Positions 45,418 to 56,414 of a stretch of DNA of 64,000 nt are shown one piece after another. How positions within the stretch are numbered: position 1 is the first letter of the stretch; each line of letters opens with the position of its first letter. The stretch covers positions 310,001 through 374,000 of the forward strand of contig WHVD01000035.1 of assembly GCA_015178975.1 (NCBI GenBank), read 5' to 3'. The notes beneath the pieces were generated by a model. That model ran no database searches. It had not been told where the DNA came from and saw only the letters and a list, made by a program, of their open reading frames with translations. The stretch is from Hysterangium stoloniferum (lineage: Eukaryota > Basidiomycota > Agaricomycetes > Hysterangiales > Hysterangiaceae). Both the position numbers and the translations under genes were made by a program.

Positions 45418-47404
45418 TTACAGTGCTTTGCATTATGTAAGGCACACGCTAGATTTGCACAGAAATATTGCTGAAAGTTGCGAATGAACCTTGTAGCTTG
45501 CTCAATAATTGACCAATTGTCTTGTAACTTAATATACATATTTTAATACTATATATCTAGTATATTATGATGTTATAACTCCAAAATTTGACCTACAGCA
45601 TGTTTCCCAAAATTGCAGTCCATTTGAGCTTGTGAACCAATTCATGAGCCAACAGATGTGTCACTCCCAATGAGCTTGTAATATGTTGTTTTACATGTAT
45701 CTAGGTAGTAAAAAATGACAGCGCCTGGCTTTTGTGGTCAGAGCTAATGTGAGTGAGGTTGCCGAGTAAATGCATACAACTACCCTCATACAGGTTTGCA
45801 GCTGGTATTTAGACAGCAAAAGCCAGGCACTGTCATTTTTTACTACCTAGATACATATAAAACAACATATTACAAGCCCATTGGGAGTGACACATTTGTT
45901 GGCTCATGAATTGGTTCACAAGCTCAAGTGGACTGCAATTTTGGGAAACATGCTGTAGGTCAAATTTTGGAGTTATAATGTCATAATATACTAGATATAT
46001 AGTAGTGAAATACATATATGAAGTTACTGTTGAAATATTAGCATTATGTAAGCTACCTTTGGTAAGCTGGAACACAGTGTAGGGTAACTGTATAGTTACA
46101 TTACGCTTATGGATACTATATTAGCATAGAGACTGTTAAGTTCCCAAACAAAGCTCCACGGATAGTCCCACGGAGGTTTCCGGTAACTATTCCGAACACA
46201 CACTTGCTTCCGGGAAATAGTCCCACGGAGTCCCCGGGCAATAGGTCCCGGGAAAGTTCCGGGGATTATTAGTACAAGGAACGGTGATATCAGAATAATT
46301 ACCAGAAAGTCTGGTGATACGACTGAGATGGACTTGGCTTCAGCTTATAGGCTGCGCCCTCGTACACTCATTCGGGTGTCCATATTTCGAGCTGACAGAA
46401 TGCATACAGAAAGATATAGATTCCGGAGTTCCCGTGGGAGTTCCGGGAATCGAGTGTGCAGACAGACAAGAGGACTAGAGACTGTTCAAGGATCAAACTT
46501 GTTCGGAGGAAAACTAGTTCGAGATTGAAACTGGATTCTAAGTACATGAATATAGCAGACTTATATAGACTGTGAAATGTAATAATACCAAATCCAGTAT
46601 TAATGAGAGGCAGAACTATTAAACATAAAATGAAACAAGTAAATACTAAACTGGGAATAGGGACGGAATGGAATGGGAGCGGAGAACGAATCATGACAGG
46701 TCATTTAACCATAACTGGAGCGGGGCTCAGTTAGAGGGGTTCCAGAAGTCCGGTCGGAGTCCGGTGACTTGGTGCACAGGATAGTGTCGGGTATAGACAG
46801 GCTTGATGTGCAGGAGGTCCGGTGGAGTCCGGTGGGTTTTCCGATGACTGGTGTGTGAGATGCAGAGACAGATAACAGGAGCGGGGTTCTATGCTCTGTT
46901 AGAGGGGTTCCAGGAGTCCGGTCGGAGTCCGGTGACTGGTACATATGACACAGAGTGTCGGGTGTACATAGAGTGGAGTCCGGAGTCTGGAGGAGTCCGA
47001 GGACTGGTGTATGAGACATGGAGGGTTAGGTGCAGACAGGTGGGGTGCGTACAGAGAGTCAGGCATAAACAAGTTGACATGTGGGCTCCCGTGGGAACTC
47101 CGGTTGTTACTATACAATATAGAGGGTCGGGAGCATGTAGGATGGGGTCCGGGGGCCCGGAGGCCCGGAGGCCCGGAGGCCCGGAGGCCGGCGGGTTGTC
47201 CGGTTCCTGACAGAGACCAATCGCATAGCCTCTCAGTGAAGGTTATCACTCACTGAGAGTATTATTTAGAACTGTGCAAATAATCTGAACAGTTGCAAGA
47301 CAATTGGTCAATTATTGAGCAAACTACAAGGTTTGCAACTTTCAGCAATATTTCCATGCAAATCTAGCACGTGCCTTACATAATGCAAAGCGCTGTAATA
47401 GTTA
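45418..47404. repeat. Foldback element with about 320-bp arms
   Basis: The left arm 45418-45738 is the reverse complement of 45815-46028 plus 47296-47404. The two right pieces are separated by an insert that itself contains the LTR at 46134-47212. The central spacer is about 75 bp. The outer ends read TTACAGTGCTTTGC on the left and, on the opposite strand, ATTACAGCGCTTTGC on the right. No coding content is seen. It is probably a non-autonomous foldback transposon. Confidence 0.75.
46134..47212 (-). mobile_element. Solo LTR, family B, TSD GAGAC
   Basis: In plus orientation it runs from TGTTAAGTTCCC to GGTTCCTGACA, with GAGAC at 46129-46133 and 47213-47217. GC-rich (GGCCCGGA)n repeats lie near 47150-47190. 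The minus-strand TATA-like sequence TATATAAG lies near 46562. The shared motif GGCTTCAGCTTATAGGCTG is at about 46337-46355. Confidence 0.92.
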
Positions 47405-47452
47405 ACTCAGTCGACACAGTTGGGTGAATCAACTGTAACTAGGGGTGGTATA

Positions 47453-48397
47453 TGTTAAGAGCAGAAAACTGACAGATGTCAGTAGACTGACGGGGACCAA
47501 ATGGAAGGACTTGGCTTCAGCTTATGTGCTGTGCCCTCGCAAGTTACCGTCGGGTGTCCTTAAATTTCAGGTGGGTGGAAACTAGTCCTGTCAAGTAAAC
47601 CTCTCGGTAAACTACCGATCGGAAACCGAAGGATAAGTCGAGGGTTGGGCTGAGGGGTTGGAGACCAAGGGTCGGAGACTGAGAGTGTCGGAGACTGAGA
47701 GTGTCGGAGACTGAGAGTGTCGGAGACTGAGAGTGTCGGAGACTGAGAGTGTCGGAGACTGAGAGTGTTGGAGACTGAGAGTGGGAGACTGAGAGTGGGA
47801 GACTGAGAGTCGGAGATTAGAGGTTGAAGTCGTAAATGTAGGTTGAATCGTAAATCAGATGGAGTTGGAATGTGGTGGTCATGAATAGATAATGGAGTCG
47901 GAAATTAGAGGGGTATCTAAGTCGATCTAAGTCGATATTCTGATTGTCTAATAACTACATTTATAGTGGGTTTATATATGAGTTATCAGCATCTAGAAAC
48001 TACTAACTAAGGGAAGAGCGGAAACACTATTTGACAAATAGACTTGACTAGAAACTGGAAGGTTATGATAAGATCGGAAGCTGAGATTTAGCTGAGAGCG
48101 GGATTACAAGAAAAGGGAATAGTCCATGGGCTACAAGTATATACGGGCATATGTGAAACATAGAGTAAAACAGATCATCATAATGAAAGGGGATGCATCA
48201 AAGCATAACCAGATGGTACGAGTATATTTTGACAGGGGCATAAACGAGGTTTGATCGCTGTGAAGGTACATATATGTCAGCGTCGGTGTTCCAAAGGTTG
48301 CCGAAATAATGACTTGATCAATAACTTGGAACATTGATAGATGGTAGTATTCTCGGGGGCCGTCAGATTGCGACATGGTTACAACACGGTCGTAACA
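47453..48397 (-). mobile_element. Solo LTR, family D, TSD GTATA
   Basis: In plus orientation it runs from TGTTAAGAGCAG to GGTCGTAACA, with GTATA at 47448-47452 and 48398-48402. It contains a 16-bp tandem repeat (47671-47810) and the shared motif GGCTTCAGCTTATGTGCTG at about 47514-47532. Confidence 0.93.
47671..47819. repeat. Tandem repeat inside the family D LTR
   Basis: Seven units of GTCGGAGACTGAGAGT (16 bp, one with a C-to-T change) are followed by two 14-bp units GGGAGACTGAGAGT and a partial unit. Other family D copies have only one or two loosely related units here. Confidence 0.93.
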
Positions 48398-48557
48398 GTA
48401 TAATATATATATATATGTATACCCTGATGGGTGCAAATGTGATCTGGTTTGTTTTGTATATCCAAGTCTATTTGAATGTCAACCCTGGAGATGCGTAGCC
48501 TTCTTGGCCTCGCGGCCTACCTCTGTTAGATTGAGTAATGCTAGCAGTGCTTCCCAG

Positions 48558-48629
48558 GGTCAGGTGGTGTAATGGTTAACACCCCTGCTATATATGCAGA
48601 AGCCCTGGGTTCAATCCCCAGTCTGGCCA
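48558..48629 (+). tRNA. tRNA-like sequence (possible tRNA pseudogene or SINE head)
   Basis: The 72 nt fold as a cloverleaf. The acceptor is GGTCAGG/TCTGGCC with discriminator A, and the D stem is GTG/CAC around TAATGGTTAA. The anticodon stem has four good pairs (CTGC/GCAG) with loop TATATAT, and the T arm is CTGGG-TTCAATC-CCCAG. The polymerase III A box (TGGTGTAATGG) and B box (GGTTCAATCCC) are intact, and TTTT follows at 48634. The universally conserved U33 is A here, so no reliable anticodon can be read. It may be a decayed tRNA or a tRNA-derived SINE. Confidence 0.5.
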
Positions 48630-49523
48630 TTCATTTTCTACACTTTTAACAACCTCCGCACTTGGACGTATGAGACGGTTTCTATTGACTCAGCCTCCAC
48701 AAAAGATCCTTGAACCTTTTTGGATTTAAACCCCTTTCCAGTGTTCTAATGGATCATTCATTATATGTATCACTTTGTGCTATCGATACTTTTGTGCGTG
48801 ACATCACGACGTGTTGTCACGCTCTCTCATTTAAAAAACATCACAGAACGCGACTGGCATGGCAGACTTATTGACAGCTTTATCATATAACGCGACGTCA
48901 AATCGACGAAATATGCATTATCACATGACCCAAGTGGAATAGCGGACTTGATGGCTGATTTATCATACAACACGATGTCATATGAATGAAATATGCACTG
49001 TCACTCCCCTGGAGGTGAGATGAACGGCTGTGAGCAAGCCAGTACACCGAGTATGAGAAGTACTCCCTTGTACAGCAGCTGACACTCACGGGGTCTTCGC
49101 TTCACCTTCTATTGAAGGTGCATTACGTATTTACTGTCAGTGAACCCTTGTTATACTCACCATCACTTCCGCCTTTTCGCGCTCTAACTCACCCCTGTAT
49201 ATTGTAGATAATACAATAACAATGCGAAAATTTCGATCCATCTAACAGTTTCGTTCTGAGACGGCTCGGTTGATGAATTCAATGCGATAACTGAGACCGA
49301 TAAGATACTCGAGGCGGTCTGACGACACAATTATTTTACGTCGCTCAGATAGATCGATACGCTCTCAGGGGTTGAGTCACACAAACTTGGAGCCTGTCAA
49401 TGAAGAAGATTGGTTTATGTGAAATTTTGTAATTCTAATTTCGCCTCACATCTTACTATCTGAGGTTTTCCCCATTCTTATGATGCACGTCGCGGGCCGA
49501 ATATCTAATGGGATGGGAAGATG

Positions 49524-49531
49524 TATAAAAG
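49524..49531 (+). promoter_or_regulatory. TATA box of transporter copy 4
   Basis: T-A-T-A-A-A-A-G followed by GGCTTTGA, about 230 bp upstream of the ATG, identical in context to the one before copy 3. Confidence 0.55.
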
Positions 49532-49757
49532 GGCTTTGAGGAGTAAGACATTCTCATCAGTAATTTTCACGCTGATACGTTTCCGCAAATAGTTTTATTT
49601 CGTGTAAGGTGACCTCCCGGTTTTCATTTCATATTACGTCTACTAAATATCAGAACAATTTAGAAGATTACGCCTGTTGGTCTTTTTGAATCTTCAAAAG
49701 GTGTACTGAGCACTCACTGAAAGTATTGTCGCCCCGCCAGATACGTTCCAAAATAGT

Positions 49758-51484
49758 ATGAATAGCAATGAAGAAGACATAGACGACTTCGTCCGCGAGG
49801 AATGTACCTCTCGCATCGACGTGGTTGAAAAAATTGACATAAATGGTCCATCCGGAGTTAACTCGCCTTCGTCTGCTGAGCTTGTTCCGTTTGATCTCCC
49901 CCCTGATGGTGGACTAACAGCGTGGCTGGTGGTTCTCGCTTGCTTTCTGTTGAACTTCAATATTCTAGGCATTCTTTATTCGTCTGGTAGGCAAATCCTG
50001 TCCTGCCCATTTTCTGTTCTGAAGGGTTGAATGTTCATAGGCGTATATCAAGCTCATTATCTGCTACATCAATTCGCCGATGACTCTGCTGAAGTGGGTA
50101 TAGTGACAAAAAATTAAGTCTACTACCAATCATTGAACGTATTTTATTCAGCTAATTTCCCTCATCGGCACTACTTTGGGAACTTTACTTATCCTAATCG
50201 GCTTCCCAGCGAGTAAATTCATAGACTTGTATGGTTTCCGACCGGTGTCTGTGGTAGGGAGTATTCTGTTTAGCGGGGGGCTAGTGGCAGCCGGATTCTG
50301 TCATACGGTGCCTACGCTAGTGGTAACTCAAGGTGTAGTAGTAGGCATCGGCGCAGGCATGCTTTATATTCCCGCAAGTATCGGTAAGGACTGCGACCCC
50401 CCTACGGTATACTTCCAACTTATATTCCATAAGGTCCTGTACAATGGTTCTTAAAGCGACGCTCTTTTACTATTGGACTGTCAAGTGCCGGTGCTGGCAT
50501 TGGTGGCATTTTCTGGTCTTTTTTCACTCGAACCGTCATTGCGAAGTTGGGGTACCAACGGGCGTTGTTGCTATCTGGAGCAGTTTCTGCGGGTATCAAC
50601 GTTATCGCACTTTTCATGTTCAAGTCGCGACCGTCACGAGGCGGTCCCACAAAGTCATCCTTCTGGAATAAACTGATGATATTCAAGAATGGGAAATTTG
50701 TTACATTATATTTTGCCAGCTGCTTGACCTTGTTCGGGTGGGATCAAACCTTTCCATACAAGAGAGAGACATTAACGTTTTATTAGTTACCTGGTACCAT
50801 TTTTATATGTCCCGACATATGCACAGACACAACTGAAAACAAATCCCTTGGTCGGCTCTGTTCTCGCTGGCGTTATGGATTTAGGGATGGTATTTGGACG
50901 GATTATCTTGGGCATGGTTGCTGATTCCCGAGTGGGTGCATTGAACGTTGCTATTTCAGGGATGATGCTTGCAGGGATCTTCCACTTTGTTCTATGGCTT
51001 CCCGCTGCTAATTCACTTCCGTTGTTGTATGTGTTTACGTTCACATACGGATTTTTTGGAGGTGGATACACTGGGTAATAATCACCTCTCTAACTCAAAC
51101 CTCATTTTCTCTAATATGCAAACCCAGCATATTTCCAGCCGTCCTTGTCCGTATTTTTGATCCAAACCAATTGACCTCAATCATGGGTGTCTTCTTCACT
51201 AGCGAAGTCCCCGGTCAGGTGCCAACGACTTTTTTCTCCAAATGCGATTTGTTTAACACCGCTTGTTATACTCTAGTTAGCAGGTGGTCCTATTGCCGGG
51301 GCTATATTCAGTAATACCCATGGTTACTGGACTCCAGTGATCATATATTCTGGTATGACGCTCTTTTGTGGGTCGCTTTTCGCTGTCGCGACTCGTTTTC
51401 AAGGTACGTGGTTAATATTTAATGGGTTTTCGTATCCAAACTCGTTCGCTTACAGTTGAACGGCGCGTCTTTGTGACGACATGA
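49758..51484 (+). CDS. MFS monocarboxylate-transporter-like permease, copy 4
   Basis: Exons 49758-49986, 50041-50093, 50152-50383, 50434-50737, 50787-51074, 51128-51218, 51277-51403 and 51456-51484 encode 450 residues. Each exon has the same length as in copy 3 and the proteins differ at few positions (for example VERRVFVTT at the end). The N-terminal FDLPPDGGLTAWLVVLACFL and the twelve-segment hydrophobic pattern place it in the monocarboxylate-type MFS. No stop, frameshift or lost splice site is seen; intron 2 has donor GTGGGT. It is a recent duplicate, probably functional, now isolated from copy 3 by 23 kb of transposon insertions. Confidence 0.88.
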
Positions 51485-52074
51485 AACTTATATAAAATCG
51501 CAGTGGTCAATACTCACTTCATCAGAAGGCGACATCCACGGTTGATTTCAACAAGATTGATAAATAAAACAAACAGTCCATGTCCTGCAGAGGGAAATAC
51601 ACTCGTATCATCTGCAATTGTTTATGTTACGTTGTGGTGTGATGGAACTTCCACTTTAGCATCTTGCTTTGTATGTCATTCAATACATGTATCGGTGTGT
51701 TGTCGACACTTTCTCTGAGGTCCGGGGAGACATTTAAGGTATTAAATATGTGACTTCACAGCGTGTTTTCACGCGCTTTGTTAGCTAATATGATCGTTCG
51801 AAAGGGAGTGGGATGCAACTGGGTGGCGGACTTATTTACTCGTTTATCATATCGACACGACGTCAACTCGATGACATATGCGCTGTTACTTCACTTGATG
51901 TGAGATGAACGACTGTGAACCTGCCATTGGCGATAAGCTGAGCAAATGTCTGGATTGGCTTGAACGCAGCTAATTTCAAGAATTGCGAACCTTTAGCCCT
52001 GTAGTTGTCTATTAATAGCACACTCCAGTGCCGGAAGGCTAAAGAAATAATCACCTGTGACCTCGGGTAACTAG

Positions 52075-53713
52075 TAATAGCAGTTTTACTACTACGTATA
52101 CAAAATGAGTTATACCATGAACAAGAGAACACAATATAACCACGTATTCTCAGCGTTAATGAAATCGCTGAGAGATGTTGTATTTCTTTTTGACTCTCCT
52201 CCTAAATGTACTATTAATATGCGCGCAGTCTAGTGTTCTATCATTCTGAGACATATTGTCTCATATTTGTTCACGTGCTAAGTTCTTCAATGCTCGTGTC
52301 CTAATACTCCTCCTCGAGTTTTGAAGGACTAAGTCCTAGATGTTGAGTATGATAGGAATGGGGTGGATGGGGAAAGCGGCTTAGTTAATATATCTGCTGT
52401 CATTTTTTTAGTTGAGTGGTAGTGAAGTTGGATTGTTCCATTTGCAATTAAATGTCAAATAAAATGACACCTAATTTCAATGTGCTTCATTCTTCTTAAT
52501 GCACATTGATTCAAAGCAAACATAATTATTCCTTGATTATCCTCAAAAATAGCCATTGTTCTTTGTATATGATGTTCAACTCTTTCAAAAAATGTCTAGT
52601 CCACATGATTTTGCGAGCCACTTCTGAGAGTGCAATATATTCCGATTCCATGGATGAAAGTGCTACTGTAGTTGCTTTTCGAGGACCAAGGTAGGCCCTG
52701 GACTTAGAAAAATAGTATAGCCTCCTGTAGGTTGTCTGTCCTCAGTATTGCCTGCAAAATCAGCATCAGAATATCTGTGTAAACATAATGCTTCAAAATT
52801 GTGGGTAGTATAGAGATATTGCAGAATGTGCTTGGCTAAGTTCCAATGAGTTTGTACTGGATTAGATGAATATTGAGATAATTTGTTGACAGAGTAAGCA
52901 ATATCTGGTTGTGTTACAATAAGGCGAACATGAGGTTCCCTATGAGCTCTCAACATGGCAATTTTGCCATTTCTTCTTTTCTTCATTCATCTCTGGTCAT
53001 ACAATAGCATTGAAATTGATTCTGAGGACAATTGGGGACCTAACTGGTTTTGAATTCTGTATGTTAAATTTCTTCACGATATTCTCAATATAATCCTTTT
53101 GTGATATGAAAACAGATTTTGATGCCATGTCATGTTGGATACTGGTCCCCACAATCCAGTGTGCTTCTCCTTCACTCAAAACCCCAAACTTTTCACTAAA
53201 TGCCTTTTCAAGATCAAGAATATAATTTTCATCTCCTATGGGAGTAGCATTGTCAACCCAGGAGGTTACAATGGTCCAAATACCATCATTCCAAATCTTG
53301 AAAAATATGGCACTGTCATAATCAGAACATATCCATGTAAGTTCTTTGACTATAAAATTACACAATGTTTTCCTCCACTCATTACCTCCTTGTTTAGTGC
53401 CATATAGCATTTTCAGCAATAGTAGTGCTAAATGTTCCCTTTCTGGTTCTTCAAATCCTTTTGCCTGTTACACCTAAGTCTTTTCTTTTATTGTCCCATG
53501 TAAGCATGCCAACTCAATATCAAACTGTTGTATTGCTAAATTCTTGGATGTGCCCAGAGCTAGTAGAATATGAAAGGATTCTCACTTCATTTCTGGTGCA
53601 TATATTTCATTGAAGTGTAATCCAGGAGTTTGACTGAATCCTTTAATGACAATGTCTACTTTCCTTTCTTTCCTTTTTATCAATTTGCCATTTTTGCAAG
53701 ATCCATGACACAG
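52075..53713 (-). mobile_element. Copia fragment: LTR, RNase H and reverse transcriptase
   Basis: Read on the minus strand, RT pieces come first (IKGFSQTPGLHFNEIYAPEM, then MLYGTKQGGNEWRKTL). They are followed by RNase H (TQPDIAYSVNKLSQYSSNP, YSDADFAGNTEDRQPTGGY, ALSSMESEYIALSEVARK), a purine tract GAGGAGGAGT and an LTR at about 52075-52306. The RT catalytic YVDD reads WVDN. The LTR ends are TA...TA instead of TG...CA. The 5' half is missing, and a family E LTR abuts the break. Stops and frameshifts make it inactive. It differs in sequence from the Copia at 33.9-38.8 kb. Confidence 0.85.
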
Positions 53714-54117
53714 TGTGAGGAGTATGCTTTTACCACAGTTTCATTGTGGTAAAACACTCCTTTTATTTTATTTATATTTTACATATTTTATTCATATTTT
53801 TCTATCCTTTATATTCTTCGAATATTGCACCATTTCATTAGTTCGAAGCTTTGTGTATACTTGCAGGTGCACTCAGCACCAAATGAAACTCAGACACACT
53901 TTTACCCAAGCACCACCACTTGTAAGACACAAACTAGGTCTACAGCGAGTGGTGATCAGGGTAACGTGTCAGCTACCACATAGGTAGCATTATCTGAGCT
54001 AGTGAACACTTCTGGCCTTGAACTATAGCAGTTGAGGCCTCCAGTCGAATCATCCTTCTTCCCATTCTACTCATTTCTTCGTATATAGAACAGTCAGAAC
54101 TTCCACCACTCTTCACA
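53714..54117 (+). mobile_element. Solo LTR, family E
   Basis: It starts TGTGAGGAGTATGC and ends CTCTTCACA, nearly the same as 35225-35628 throughout, including the TTTACCACA hairpin. The flanks CACAG and CTCAG agree at four of five bases. Confidence 0.85.
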
Positions 54118-54180
54118 CTCAGTCAATTCCATTATATTGTGATGACTGAGGTAAGTTTTACTACTTTAACATTATCATAG

Positions 54181-54763
54181 GTCCATGAGATACAGAGTGT
54201 CAGGTGTATATAGGGTGGAGTCCAGAGTCTGGTGGGTTTTCTGATGACTGGCACGTGAGATGCAGAGACAGACCATAACAGGAGCAGGGTTCTATGCTCT
54301 GTTAGAGGGGTTCCAGGAGTCCGGTCAGAGTCCGGTGACAGGCACAGAGAGTCAGGTATAAACAGGTTGATGTGTGGGTCTGGTGGAGTCTGAGGACTGG
54401 TGCATGAGACACAGTGTCAGATATAGACAGGTTGATGTGAGAGTCCAACAGCTGGTGCATACTGTAAATACAGGGTGACGTGTGTGTCCCAGGAGTCCAG
54501 TTGGAGTCTGGTTCGGGAGATGACCAAAAACATGTAAAGAGGTTAAATGTCAAAGGGCAGAGTCCGATGGATTCTGGGTCATAACAGAAGGTGTCCAGTT
54601 GGGGGTAGACTGACAGAATGGGATGTGAGTCAAAAAGGTATTTGAGGGATGAGGGTCAGGTTCTGGTGGATTTGAGATCTTGATACTGGTCCAGAAGATG
54701 GTTTAGAACCTAATATAATATCCAGAGGATACTCCATGGAGTTCCCGGGAACAGGTCTTGACA
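54181..54763 (-). mobile_element. Truncated family B LTR
   Basis: It ends GTCTTGACA like 42788 and shares long blocks with 42440-42788. The TGTTAAG end and the U5-side motif are missing, so only the 5' (minus-sense) half is present. Confidence 0.7.
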
Positions 54764-54783
54764 CTTCATGTATGCCTTCAGGG

Positions 54784-55548
54784 TGTTACGACTGGAAATC
54801 CTGCTGGACTCCGGGCACTAACTTATACGCACCCATGCCCTATATGCACCCATTGTCAGTTTACCAGAATTCCTGCCAGACTCTGTATGTCAGACTTGTC
54901 TACATTCAACTTTGTTACATTGTGTTTCAGTCACCAGAAAACCCACCGGACTCTGTCCCTGTCTATGTCTGACCTCATCCCGCACGTCAGTCACTGGACC
55001 CCACTCAGAAAAACCCGTCTTCCCTCTAACAGAGCCCCATTCCTGTTTTAGTCAAATGACCTGTCACAATTTGGACTCCGCTCCATTCCATCCCGTTCCT
55101 AACACCAAACTTGGTGTTTACTATTCCTGTTTTATGTTTTGTTCGTTTCGTTTCATCATTACTGGATTTGGTATGTCATTCACTCCATGGTCTATTTAAA
55201 CTGGCAGATGTTGTACATACAATCCAGTCAGAAAATCGGCTTAGATTCCCCCCAGTAATCTAATACATTTTCCACTCTAAACTCCTACTTGAATCACACT
55301 GCTCACACTAGTCGGAGCCCACGGGCTCCGGCACATCTATCTTTCTTACCTATCTCGACTCACGACCCATGACCTCTGACCTACGACTCCTCAACCCACA
55401 ACCCTGCCCAGACTCCCCTGGACTCCCATCTGCCTGTCTGAAATTGGACAACACGATCTAGCGAGGGCCCAGCCTATAAGCTGAAGCCCAAGTCCTACCG
55501 GATATTCTGCAGGTTTCTCCAGAGACCCACCGTGTACGTACCCTAACA
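54784..55548 (+). mobile_element. Solo LTR, family A, inserted in Gypsy gag
   Basis: It starts TGTTACGACTGG and ends CCCTAACA. The flanks CAGGG and CAGTG differ at one base. A TATA-like CTATTTAAA lies near 55191, and the shared motif CCTATAAGCTGAAGCCCAAG is about 70 bp before the end. Removing it rejoins the Gypsy gag frame (MDFHA then LKAYMK on the minus strand). Confidence 0.85.
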
Positions 55549-56414
55549 CAGTGCATGAAAGTCCATACTATTAATATCCATCTTTGAGTTGCATTGAGTG
55601 GCCTTATGTCTTGGCTTCCTGCACTTGAAACATATGAGAGGTCTGACAGCCTTCCATCCTGAATCAACTTCCATAGGTACAGCCTCAGATGGTTTAGCAG
55701 TCTGGGCTGTTTGGCTGGGCAGGATATTCTTCTGGGGTGTGGCTGGTTTGTGGGTCTTGGAAGACTGGCCAAAGTTTCTTCTGCTAGCCTTCCTTTTTCT
55801 CCACTGTCTGTCTAATTTGGTGGCCCATTAAAACCATTATTTCAGGGTAGTAGGCATTTCTGGAAGAGCATATACCTTATCAACCAAGGCAGAGTTGAGT
55901 CCCTGTTCAAATTTCTCAATCATTGTACAATGTATTCTCTTTGAATTGTTTGAACTGAGAAATGTACTCCTCAGCACTCTGTGATCCTTGTCTGAGTTGG
56001 TTCAGCTTATGCCTAGCTGTACTGGCAGGGTTGGGGTCTTCAAATGTCTGATTGAACTCCTCTACAAAGTCCTCCCAAAAGTCAACACCCTTATTGGTGT
56101 AATACTCTTTGACTTTGAGTTTGGCCCAAGGTTCAGCAGTACCCCCTTTCATGTAAGATAGGGCAAAAATTATTTTGTCAGAGTCATCCTCCACCCTCTT
56201 CCCATGAAAATAGAACATGAGTTGAGAAATGAAAGGTTTTTGTTTTCTTCTGAGTCCCATCAAAAGGATCTGGAGTGGCTACTTTCAAGGTTGTGGCTGA
56301 TGAGGTGGGTAGAGATGGCTGAAGATCCTTCAAAAGCTGCTGCATCTGAAGTATCTTCTGCCACAGCTCTTGAATAGAAGGAATAGAGGATGTAGTAGGG
56401 GGAGAGGTATCCAT
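55549..56414 (-). pseudogene. Gypsy gag polyprotein fragment
   Basis: From the ATG at 56414, MDTSPPTTSS leads to PDPFDGT. After a one-base frame change it continues to FYFHGKRVEDDSDKIIFALS, then MKGGTAEPWAKLKV and FEDPNPASTARHKLNQLRQG, the capsid core of fungal Ty3/Gypsy gag. After a further frame change it ends in a zinc knuckle CFKCRKPRHKATQC near 55620. The family A LTR cuts it here, and protease, RT and integrase are not found on the far side, so only gag survives. Confidence 0.82.

Larger units (their letters stand above)
48668..52070 (+). repeat. Segmental duplication unit 2, main piece (contains copy 4)
   Basis: It is collinear with about 22990-26705, with high similarity through promoter, exons, introns and 3' flank. 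It lacks the 0.33-kb insert of unit 1. The match ends at TAACTAGTA, where a Copia LTR begins. Confidence 0.87.
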
